From an uncultured Actinomycetes bacterium (GTDB lineage Bacteria > Actinomycetota > Acidimicrobiia > Acidimicrobiales > RAAP-2), in the NCBI GenBank assembly GCA_903893955.1, contig CAITOG010000136.1, positions 1 through 10,241 of the forward strand: DNA of 10,241 bases. Direction: 5' to 3'. The notes below the pieces were generated by a model. It saw only the letters and a list, made by a program, of their open reading frames with translations, had not been told where the DNA came from and made no database searches. The position numbers and the translations under genes are program-made. This document shows, in pieces, positions 1 to 5,641 of this stretch; positions within the stretch are counted from its first letter, which is position 1, and each line of letters opens with the position of its first letter.

Positions 1-1297
1 CGACCTGGCCGAGGACCGCCAGCAGTTCAACGATCTGCTCGCGGCCAACGACATGGCGCAGCCACCAGGCGGCACGGCGACCACGCTGGCAGGAGCCAAG
101 GCGGTCGCAGCCGAGGTCGGCTATCCGGTCCTCGTCCGACCCAGCTACGTGCTTGGCGGGCGCGCTATGGAGATCGTCTACGACGATGCCGGCCTCTCGA
201 GGGCCATGACGACGCTGCTCGGGGTCGATGGGGCGGAGGGCGCGCTCGCTCGCGAGGGCGGCGTCTCTGAGGAGCGTCCGATCCTCATCGACCGCTTCTT
301 GGAGGAGGCGATCGAGGTTGACGTCGACTGCCTGCGGGACTCGACGGGCGAGATCCTCATCGGCGGCGTGATGGAGCACGTCGAGGAGGCTGGGATCCAC
401 TCTGGCGACTCCGCCTGTGCGCTGCCACCCCAGACCCTGCCGCCAGAGGTGGTCGAGCGCCTCGAGGACTGGGCATCGCGGCTCGCCACGTCGCTGGGCG
501 TCGTCGGGCTGCTCAACGTGCAGTTCGCCGTCAAGGACGGTGAGGTCTTCGTGATCGAGGCGAACCCCCGAGCAAGTCGCACCGTCCCGTTCGTGGCGAA
601 GGCCACGGGGGTGCCGCTCGCCGCCGCAGCGGCTCGGATCATGGCTGGCGCCACACTTGAGCAGCTCCGTGAGGAGGGGATGGTGCCGGCCGGGAAGATC
701 ACGCCGACACACGTCAGCGTCAAAGAGGCGGTGCTCCCGTTCGGGCGGTTCCCAGGCGTCGACACGCTGCTCGGTCCTGAGATGCGCTCGACAGGCGAGG
801 TGATGGGCGTCGACCGCACCTTCGGGCTGGCATTCGCCAAGAGCCAGATGGCGGCGGGCTCGAGGCTCCCCGCCGAGGGGACCGTGTTCCTCTCGCTGGC
901 TGACCGAGACAAGGCTGCTGGCGCCGAGGTCGCTGCAGAGCTGGCCCGTCTGGGCTTCCGGCTGGTCGGCACCGTGGGGACCGCCGGCTTCCTACGCGAC
1001 AAGGGGATCGAGGTCGATGCGCTTGTGGCCAAGGTCGGTGACGCCTCGATGGCCAAGGATGCCGTCGAGCTCATCGGTTCGGGCGCCGTCCAGATGGTCA
1101 TCAACACGCCTCGTGGTCGAGGCCCACGAGCCGATGGAGCGCACATCCGCGCCGCGTGCATCGAGCATGGCGTGCCCTGCATCACGACGCTCTCTGCCGC
1201 GCGAGCCGCAGCGCAGGGCATCGCCGACTGGGCCGCGCATCCCCTTGAGGTGGCGACGCTCCAAGCGCTCCATCAGACGGGGTTCGAACCGAGGTGA
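1..1297 (+). CDS. carB: Carbamoyl-phosphate synthase large subunit, C-terminal part (5' end outside window)
   Basis: Large subunit of carbamoyl-phosphate synthase, which makes carbamoyl phosphate for pyrimidines and arginine using ammonia delivered by CarA. The frame is open from base 2, and the residues before the first ATG (base 53) continue the family alignment, so that ATG is internal. About 431 residues are visible, roughly the last 40% of a protein usually near 1,070 aa. They hold the second ATP-grasp domain (RPSYVLGGRAMEIVYD near bases 140-187; EANPRASRTVPF near 557-592; LLGPEMRSTGEVMG near 767-808) and the C-terminal MGS-like allosteric domain. In that domain a Lys in ADRDK, the TVGT pair, a Lys in VAKVG and an INTP motif match the spacing I recall for E. 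coli effector-site residues K954, T974/T977, K993 and N1015. A short insertion relative to E. coli lies near bases 226-262. The stop codon overlaps the pyrD start. Identification is secure. Confidence 0.97.
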   Translation, partial: DLAEDRQQFNDLLAANDMAQPPGGTATTLAGAKAVAAEVGYPVLVRPSYVLGGRAMEIVYDDAGLSRAMTTLLGVDGAEGALAREGGVSEERPILIDRFLEEAIEVDVDCLRDSTGEILIGGVMEHVEEAGIHSGDSACALPPQTLPPEVVERLEDWASRLATSLGVVGLLNVQFAVKDGEVFVIEANPRASRTVPFVAKATGVPLAAAAARIMAGATLEQLREEGMVPAGKITPTHVSVKEAVLPFGRFPGVDTLLGPEMRSTGEVMGVDRTFGLAFAKSQMAAGSRLPAEGTVFLSLADRDKAAGAEVAAELARLGFRLVGTVGTAGFLRDKGIEVDALVAKVGDASMAKDAVELIGSGAVQMVINTPRGRGPRADGAHIRAACIEHGVPCITTLSAARAAAQGIADWAAHPLEVATLQALHQTGFEPR

Positions 1298-2214
1298 GCC
1301 GCTCGCGCCCTCGCCTCTCGGTGACGGTAGGCACGCTCGAGCTCTCTGGACCGGTCATGACGGCGGCCGGGACGTCAGGTCACGGGGCAGAGCTGGCGGC
1401 CTACGGCCCCTTGGGTGAGCTCGGCGCAGTGGTGGTCAAGTCGCTCAGCGCGGACCCGTGGCCAGGCAACCCTGCTCCTCGGCTTCGGCCCACGAGCACC
1501 GGCATGATCAACTCCGTCGGGCTCCAAGGCCCTGGGCTCCGGGCGTGGATCGCCGATGACCTTCCGGCGCTTCGTGCGGCAGGCGCCACGACCGTCGTGA
1601 GCATCTGGGGACGAAGCGTCGAGGACTTCGCTCGTGCGGCGGAGCTCCTTGCGGGCGTCGAGGTGGCGGCAGTCGAGCTCAACGTCAGCTGTCCGAACCT
1701 CGAAGACCGCTCTCGCATGTTCGCCCACTCTGCCCAGGCGACCGCCGAGGTGGTCGGCGCCACGTCGTCGCTGGGCGTGCCCCGATGGGTCAAGCTGAGC
1801 CCGAACACCTCAGAGCTGACCGAGATCGCGGCTGCGGCGGTGGCTGCCGGCGCAGACGGGCTTGTCGTCGCCAACACCGTCCTTGGGATGGTGATCGACA
1901 TCGAGGAGCGACGTCCCGCGCTTGGCAATGGTGGCGGCGGCCTCTCTGGCCCAGGCATCCATGCAGTGGCGGTGCGGGCCATCTTCGAGACGCACGCGGC
2001 ACTACCCGAGACGCCGATCATCGGTGTTGGCGGCATCAGCTCTGGCGACGACGCGATCGAGATGGTCATGGCGGGTGCCAGTGCGGTCCAGGTCGGCACG
2101 GCTTCTTTGGCCGAGCCTCGGGCACCGTGGCGGATCCAGGCAGAGATAAGACGATGGCTCGAGCGCCGCGACGTCGAGTCATTGGCAGAGGTGAGGGGAG
2201 TGGCACATGGGTGA
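1294..2214 (+). CDS. pyrD: Dihydroorotate dehydrogenase, class 1B-type catalytic subunit
   Basis: Oxidises dihydroorotate to orotate in pyrimidine synthesis, using FMN in a TIM barrel. The 306-aa product has the family's landmarks: VMTAAGTSGHGAE (21-33), the VVVKS lysine (K49), MINSVGLQGPG (71-81), LNVSCPN with the likely catalytic Cys133, KLSPN (167-171), and the phosphate-binding GVGGISSGDDA (244-254). The catalytic Cys rather than Ser, and the absence of a class 2 membrane-binding N-terminus, put it in class 1. The GNPAPRL and GLQGPG wording fits 1B rather than 1A. Class 1B enzymes normally work with PyrK, an FAD/2Fe-2S subunit that passes electrons to NAD; no pyrK is present between carB and pyrF. 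The GTG start (1294-1296) lies inside the carB stop (GTGA, 4-nt overlap) without a clear separate Shine-Dalgarno, suggesting translational coupling. Identity is secure; the 1B assignment is by motif only. Confidence 0.95.
   Translation: MSRSRPRLSVTVGTLELSGPVMTAAGTSGHGAELAAYGPLGELGAVVVKSLSADPWPGNPAPRLRPTSTGMINSVGLQGPGLRAWIADDLPALRAAGATTVVSIWGRSVEDFARAAELLAGVEVAAVELNVSCPNLEDRSRMFAHSAQATAEVVGATSSLGVPRWVKLSPNTSELTEIAAAAVAAGADGLVVANTVLGMVIDIEERRPALGNGGGGLSGPGIHAVAVRAIFETHAALPETPIIGVGGISSGDDAIEMVMAGASAVQVGTASLAEPRAPWRIQAEIRRWLERRDVESLAEVRGVAHG
2193..2200 (+). promoter_or_regulatory. Ribosome binding site of pyrF
   Basis: A purine run, GAGGGGAG, lies 6 nt before the pyrF ATG at 2207 and inside the end of pyrD. 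It supports that ATG as the start although it lies 8 nt upstream of the end of pyrD. Confidence 0.75.
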
Positions 2215-3064
2215 GCAGGCGGGGTTTGGCGATCGGCTGGCGGCCCAAGTGGCGGCGACCTCTCCGCTGTGCGCCGGCCTCGATCCTTCCCCCGCGCTCC
2301 TCGAGCGCTGGGGATTGCCAGACGGGCCGCACGGCCTCGAGGTGATGGGCAGGGCGCTGATCGAGGCGGTTGGGGGCGTCGCAGCGGCGATCAAACCGCA
2401 GGTGGCGTTCTTCGAGCGGCACGGCGCAGCCGGCATCGCCGCACTCGAGCTGGTGATCGAGGAAGCGCATCGGGCGGGGCTCATGGTGGTGGCGGACGCC
2501 AAGCGGGGCGACATCGATTCGACCATGGCCGCCTACGGCAGTGCGTGGCTCGATGCGTCGAGCCCGCTGTGCGTGGACGCCCTCACCGTGGTGGCCTACC
2601 TCGGACTCGGTGCGATGGAGGCGGTGGTAGAGCAGGCCACCCTCGCTGGTCGTGGGCTCTTCGTGGTGGTGGCGAGCTCCAACCCAGAGGGAAGGAGCAT
2701 CCAGGAGGCTGTGACGGCGGGGGGTGACAGCGTCGAAGCGTCGCTCCTGTCGGAGCTCGCTCGGCGCAATGGCGATGAGATCGAGCAGCTCGGGCGCTCG
2801 GTCGGGTCGTTGGGCGCGGTGGTGGGCGCCACCCGACAGGCTGGACGGCTCGACCTGCCCTCGCTCAACGGCCCCTTCCTCGTCCCCGGCGTCGGTGCGC
2901 AGGGGGCGACGCCACGAGACGTTGGTGAGCTGTTCGAGGGCTGCATGCCTGGGACCGTGCTGGTGAACGCCTCGCGTTCGATCCTGGCAGCGGGACCATC
3001 GGTGAGCGCGCTGGCGACCGCGGCGAGCGAGCTTGCCGGCGAGCTGACGCGTTCGGTTCCCTGA
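2207..3064 (+). CDS. pyrF: Orotidine 5'-phosphate decarboxylase, type 2
   Basis: Decarboxylates OMP to UMP, the last step of de novo UMP synthesis. The 285-aa product matches the longer type 2 (mycobacterial/myxobacterial) family rather than the ~235-aa type 1 enzymes. Visible motifs are LCAGLDPSP (21-29), KPQVAFFE (63-70), the catalytic DAKRGDIDST (97-106, with the Lys between two Asp), VASSNPEG (155-162), the phosphate-binding VPGVGAQGAT (226-235) and NASRSIL (254-260). It overlaps pyrD by 8 nt and has a good ribosome binding site, so the two are very likely co-transcribed and translationally linked. The next gene, mihF, follows after 34 nt and seems to have its own promoter, so pyrF is probably the last gene of the pyrimidine unit, although readthrough is possible because no terminator is visible. 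Confidence 0.96.
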   Translation: MGEQAGFGDRLAAQVAATSPLCAGLDPSPALLERWGLPDGPHGLEVMGRALIEAVGGVAAAIKPQVAFFERHGAAGIAALELVIEEAHRAGLMVVADAKRGDIDSTMAAYGSAWLDASSPLCVDALTVVAYLGLGAMEAVVEQATLAGRGLFVVVASSNPEGRSIQEAVTAGGDSVEASLLSELARRNGDEIEQLGRSVGSLGAVVGATRQAGRLDLPSLNGPFLVPGVGAQGATPRDVGELFEGCMPGTVLVNASRSILAAGPSVSALATAASELAGELTRSVP

Positions 3065-3082
3065 GAAGTCGTCAGACGGCGC

Positions 3083-3091
3083 TGATACGCT
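3083..3091 (+). promoter_or_regulatory. Putative extended -10 promoter of mihF (leaderless)
   Basis: The sequence TGATACGCT combines an extended -10 element (TGn) with a TANNNT hexamer at 3086-3091. The hexamer ends 7 nt before the mihF ATG at 3099, which places the predicted transcript start on or next to the A of ATG. No Shine-Dalgarno sequence precedes that ATG. No convincing -35 box is seen around 3063-3069. Inferred from sequence only. Confidence 0.5.
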
Positions 3092-3098
3092 CCAGCCC

Positions 3099-3416
3099 AT
3101 GCCGCAGCCACCCTCGCTCACGCCGGAGCAACGTGCCGCCGCGCTTGAGAAGGCTGCCCGCATCCGCAAGGAGCGAGCTGCCATCAAGCGCGACCTCAAG
3201 GAAGGCCGTCTGTCGCTCGCTGCAGCTCTGGACCAGGCAGCCGGCAACGAGGCGATCGCCAAGATGAAGGTGCTCGTCTTGCTTGAGTCGCTGCCAGCGC
3301 TGGGCAAGGTCAAGGCACGTCGACTTCTCGACCAGATCGGCATCGCTGAGTCCCGTCGAGTCCAGGGGCTCGGCTCGATCCAGCGAGAAGAGCTGCTGAA
3401 GCTTGCCGTCCGCTGA
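3099..3416 (+). CDS. mihF: Integration host factor, actinobacterial type (mIHF)
   Basis: Small basic nucleoid protein that binds and bends DNA and is essential in mycobacteria; unrelated in fold to proteobacterial IHF alpha/beta. The 105-aa product has the family pattern: TPEQRAAALEKAARIRKERA (8-27), a Lys/Arg-rich helix, then KMKVLVLLESLPALGKVKAR (55-74) and an RVQGLG segment (87-92). These form the S13-like helix-two-turn-helix (H2TH) DNA-binding unit. The location immediately before gmk is the usual actinobacterial one and supports the call. The ATG is the only start that keeps the conserved N-terminus. It has no ribosome binding site and a -10-like hexamer just upstream, suggesting a leaderless mRNA. 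Its last 14 nt overlap the gmk reading frame. Not related to phage integrases despite the name. Confidence 0.93.
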   Translation: MPQPPSLTPEQRAAALEKAARIRKERAAIKRDLKEGRLSLAAALDQAAGNEAIAKMKVLVLLESLPALGKVKARRLLDQIGIAESRRVQGLGSIQREELLKLAVR

Positions 3417-3957
3417 ACCCCGCATCGTCGTTCTGATCGGTCCAGGCGGGACCGGCAAGGGCACGCTGGCTGAGCGACTGATCGCTGCGGACCCCTCGCT
3501 GTGGCTGAGCCGCAGCTGGACCACCCGTCCTCGCCGTGAGGGCGAGCCAGATGACGCCTATGTCTTCGTCGATCGTGAGACCTTCGAGGCACATGCCGCC
3601 TCTGACGGGTTCCTCGAGTGGGCGGAGTTCCTCGGCAACCTCTATGGGACCCCAGTGCCTGAGCCGACGATCGACCGGGACGTCCTGCTCGAGATCGAGA
3701 TCGCAGGAGCCCGTCAGGTGCTCGAGCGACACCCGGATGCGACGGTGATCTTGCTGCTCCCACCTTCTGAAGAGGTGCAGGCAGCCCGCCTGCGAGGCAG
3801 GGGTGACCCTGAGTCGCATGTTGAGGCTCGCCTCGAAGAGGGCAGGCGAGAGGTCGCCCACGGTCGACAGATCGCTCACCATGAGGTGGTCAACGAGGAC
3901 CTTGAGCAAGCTGTGGCCGAGATCCTCGGTATACTGGACTCCCTGCGGCAGGACTGA
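3403..3957 (+). CDS. gmk: Guanylate kinase
   Basis: Phosphorylates GMP to GDP with ATP in the cytoplasm. The 184-aa product has the P-loop GPGGTGKGT (13-21), the GMP-binding SRSWTTRPRREGE (36-48), FLEWAEFLGNLYGTP (70-84), EIEIAGARQVL (97-107), the LID-like RGRGDPESHVEARL (131-144) and the terminal VVNEDLEQAVAEI (162-174). The P-loop differs from the common GPSGxGKS/T form: Gly replaces Ser at residue 15. The start is TTG at 3403, overlapping the mihF end by 14 nt; GAAGAG at 3387-3392 is a weak, slightly distant ribosome binding site. No ATG or GTG is available before the conserved VVLIGP strand, so TTG is the best choice. The overlap suggests coupled translation with mihF. Identity is strong; the exact start is less certain. 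Confidence 0.93.
   Translation: MPSAEPRIVVLIGPGGTGKGTLAERLIAADPSLWLSRSWTTRPRREGEPDDAYVFVDRETFEAHAASDGFLEWAEFLGNLYGTPVPEPTIDRDVLLEIEIAGARQVLERHPDATVILLLPPSEEVQAARLRGRGDPESHVEARLEEGRREVAHGRQIAHHEVVNEDLEQAVAEILGILDSLRQD
3930..3935 (+). promoter_or_regulatory. Candidate -10 element inside gmk, upstream of rpoZ
   Basis: TATACT is a near-consensus -10 hexamer in otherwise very GC-rich DNA. It would start transcription near 3942-3943 and give rpoZ a leader of about 50 nt containing its AGGAG site. A TTGAGC at 3902-3907 is too far away (22-nt spacer) to be a normal -35. The hexamer may be coincidental coding sequence (codons for Gly-Ile-Leu). Confidence 0.35.
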
Positions 3958-3980
3958 CCTGACGCAGCCCCCACCACTCG

Positions 3981-3985
3981 AGGAG
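3981..3985 (+). promoter_or_regulatory. Ribosome binding site of rpoZ
   Basis: AGGAG lies 8 nt before the ATG at 3994. It favours this start over the in-frame ATG codons at 4009 and 4018. Confidence 0.75.
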
Positions 3986-3993
3986 CACTTCCG

Positions 3994-4386
3994 ATGGCAA
4001 CCAAGCGCATGACCCTCATGGACCCACCGGTCGAAGAGCTCCTCGACAAGGTCGACTCGAAGTTCACCCTGGTGACGCTCGGCTCGAAGCGGGCCCGAGA
4101 GATCAACGCCTACTACCAGGGCCTCGGTGAGGTGCTGGGTCGAGTCGTGCCGCCACAGGTCACGAGCGTGTCTGGCAAGCCACTGTCGATTGCCTTCGAG
4201 GAGATCGCGCAGTCCAAGGTCACGTACCACAGGCCTGACGCCGAAGAGCTCGCTGCAGAGGCCGCCGCCGCTGCTGACGCCGAGGCCATGGGGGCATTCA
4301 GCACGGACCCCTTCTCGATCGTCCAGGCTGCAGAGATCCAGGACGTGCTCGGTTCGACCGCTCCTGAGTCCGACGACGCGAGCTGA
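3994..4386 (+). CDS. rpoZ: DNA-directed RNA polymerase omega subunit
   Basis: Omega wraps the C-terminus of beta-prime and helps assemble RNA polymerase. The 130-aa product carries the family core in residues 9-76: MDPPVEELLDKVDSKFTLV, SKRAREINAYYQGLGE, and GKPLSIAFEEIAQSKV. This matches actinobacterial omega in wording and order. After residue 80 comes a tail of about 50 residues rich in Ala, Glu and Asp (an EELAAEAAAAADAEA stretch near 84-98, ending ESDDAS). Family members I know are mostly 70-110 aa, and mycobacterial omega is extended at the N-terminus instead. The tail is low-complexity and probably helical or disordered; its role is unknown. The gene sits 36 nt after gmk and 28 nt before coaBC, the usual neighbours in Actinobacteria and Firmicutes. 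Identity of the core is secure. Confidence 0.95.
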   Translation: MATKRMTLMDPPVEELLDKVDSKFTLVTLGSKRAREINAYYQGLGEVLGRVVPPQVTSVSGKPLSIAFEEIAQSKVTYHRPDAEELAAEAAAAADAEAMGAFSTDPFSIVQAAEIQDVLGSTAPESDDAS

Positions 4387-4400
4387 GCCACCCGGCTCAG
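4383..4400 (+). repeat. Perfect 7-bp inverted repeat (stem-loop) at the rpoZ/coaBC junction
   Basis: CTGAGCC (4383-4389) and GGCTCAG (4394-4400) are perfect reverse complements separated by the tetraloop ACCC. The left arm contains the rpoZ stop codon (TGA, 4384-4386) and the right arm ends directly before the purine-rich ribosome binding site of coaBC. There is no T-run after it, so it is not a classic intrinsic terminator. It could be an RNA processing or stability element, or could modulate coaBC translation. Confidence 0.6.
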
Positions 4401-4402
4401 AG

Positions 4403-4408
4403 AGGGGG
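4403..4408 (+). promoter_or_regulatory. Ribosome binding site of coaBC
   Basis: AGGGGG, part of the purine run 4399-4410, lies 6 nt before the GTG at 4415. It fixes the coaBC start, because the open frame itself continues upstream to about 4127 inside rpoZ. Confidence 0.75.
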
Positions 4409-4414
4409 AGTGCG

Positions 4415-5641
4415 GTGTCGGCGCAGTCGCCCAAGCCCTTCATCGTCCTCGGTGTCTCTGGGGGCATCGCCGCCTACAAGGCGATCGAAGTCTGTCGTCA
4501 GCTTGTCGACGCGGGATGCCATGTCGCCCCGATCCTGACCGAGAACGCCACCAAGTTCGTGGCTCCACTCACATTCACCGCGCTGGCCTCAGAGCCGGCG
4601 CAGACGAAGCTCTACGACGGCAGCGCTGCCATCCCGCACACCCGGCTCGGCCAGAGCGCCTCGGTCATCGTGGTCGCACCAGCCACCGCGCACCTGATCG
4701 CTCGGATGGCTGCCGGCCTGGCCGATGACCTCCTGACGGCGACGCTGCTCGCCACCCGTGCCACGGTGATCGTCGCGCCAGCGATGCACACCGAGATGTG
4801 GGAGCAGCCGAGCGTCCAAGACAACCTGGCGACGCTGCGATCGAGAGGCGTCACGGTGGTCGAGCCAGAGGTCGGTCGACTCGCAGGAGGCGACGAGGGC
4901 GCCGGCCGATTGGCCGACCCGGGCGTGATCGTTGCGGCGGTGCTCGACGAGGTGGCTGCGCCCAGGGCAACCGATCTCGCAGGCACCAAGGTCCTCGTCA
5001 GCTCAGGCGGGACGAGAGAGCCGATCGATCCCGTCCGATTCTTGTCGAACCGATCCTCTGGCAAGCAGGGCCATGCAATCGCCGCTGCTGCTGCCGAGCG
5101 CGGCGCTGAGGTCGTCTTGGTGACGACGATGCCCCAGACTGCGCCGCACGGCGTCGAGGTCGAAGCAGTCGACACGGCAGCACAGATGAACGAGGCCATG
5201 GCACGGCACGCCAGGGTCGCTGACGTTGTGGTGATGGCGGCGGCGGTGGCCGATTTTCGCCCTTCACAGGCTGCGAGCTCGAAGGTCAAGCGTGAGCTCG
5301 GCACCCCTGAGATCGTGCTGGAGCCCACCGAGGACATCTTGTGCGGACTCGTCAAGGCACGCACAAAGGGCCAGATCATCGTCGGCTTCGCCGCTGAGAC
5401 AGACGACGTGCTGGCCAACGCAGCAGCCAAGCTCGACCGCAAGGGCTGTGACCTCTTGGTGGTCAACGACGTCAGCGCGCCGGCGGTGGGCTTCGACCAC
5501 GACACCAACGCGGTGCACATCCTCGAACGGGGTGGCGGCGTCGTCGAGGTGCCGCTCACATCGAAGCGTGCGGTCGCGGAGTCGGTCTTGGATATGGTGG
5601 TGCGCCACCTCGGCGAAGATGAAGGGAAGAAGAGCTCATGA
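4415..5641 (+). CDS. coaBC: Bifunctional phosphopantothenoylcysteine decarboxylase / phosphopantothenate-cysteine ligase
   Basis: Makes 4'-phosphopantetheine for coenzyme A. CoaB joins cysteine to phosphopantothenate using CTP; CoaC decarboxylates the product with FMN. With the GTG at 4415 the protein is 408 aa, a normal size. CoaC half: VSGGIAAYKA (14-23, flavin site), PHTRL with His75, VAPATAHLIARMAAGLADDLL (87-107), PAMHTEMW (122-129). CoaB half, from about residue 188: SSGGTREPIDPVRFLSNRSS (196-215), VMAAAVADFRP (273-283), Lys-containing SSKVKRE (288-294), VGFAAETDD (323-331), DLLVVNDVS (346-354). His75 matches the E. coli catalytic His. The E. coli residues I recall as Asn125 and Cys158 are His125 and Gly158 here. 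I recall the same PAMHTEMW in mycobacteria, so it is probably a lineage variant. Overlaps metK by 4 nt (ATGA). Confidence 0.95.
   Translation: MSAQSPKPFIVLGVSGGIAAYKAIEVCRQLVDAGCHVAPILTENATKFVAPLTFTALASEPAQTKLYDGSAAIPHTRLGQSASVIVVAPATAHLIARMAAGLADDLLTATLLATRATVIVAPAMHTEMWEQPSVQDNLATLRSRGVTVVEPEVGRLAGGDEGAGRLADPGVIVAAVLDEVAAPRATDLAGTKVLVSSGGTREPIDPVRFLSNRSSGKQGHAIAAAAAERGAEVVLVTTMPQTAPHGVEVEAVDTAAQMNEAMARHARVADVVVMAAAVADFRPSQAASSKVKRELGTPEIVLEPTEDILCGLVKARTKGQIIVGFAAETDDVLANAAAKLDRKGCDLLVVNDVSAPAVGFDHDTNAVHILERGGGVVEVPLTSKRAVAESVLDMVVRHLGEDEGKKSS

Noticed and set aside
178..1221. 347-codon open frame on the minus strand inside carB
   Set aside because: Ser/Ala/Pro-rich shadow translation opposite a highly conserved gene.
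3065..3098. Intrinsic terminator after pyrF
   Set aside because: The gap contains only a tiny CGTCAGACG palindrome with a 1-nt centre, no stable stem and no T-run.
2066..3763. 565-codon open frame on the minus strand across pyrD, pyrF, mihF and gmk
   Set aside because: It lies antisense to four well-identified genes, its translation is Arg/Ser/His-rich with no family motif, and such frames are expected opposite GC-rich genes.
4246..4290. GCC/GCT-rich stretch in rpoZ as a tandem DNA repeat
   Set aside because: The units are not identical at the DNA level and are explained by the alanine-rich tail of omega; I see no exact repeat.
4127..4414. Longer version of coaBC starting inside rpoZ
   Set aside because: The extra N-terminus is Arg/Ser-rich, overlaps rpoZ and lacks homology, while GTG 4415 has a good ribosome binding site and gives the normal family length.
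3310..4467. 385-codon open frame on the minus strand across gmk and rpoZ
   Set aside because: Same reasoning: a mirror of GC-rich codon structure with no start signal and no known motif.
5600..5637. SAM riboswitch before metK
   Set aside because: metK overlaps coaBC by 4 nt, so there is no leader region, and no riboswitch-like structure is visible in the coding sequence before it.
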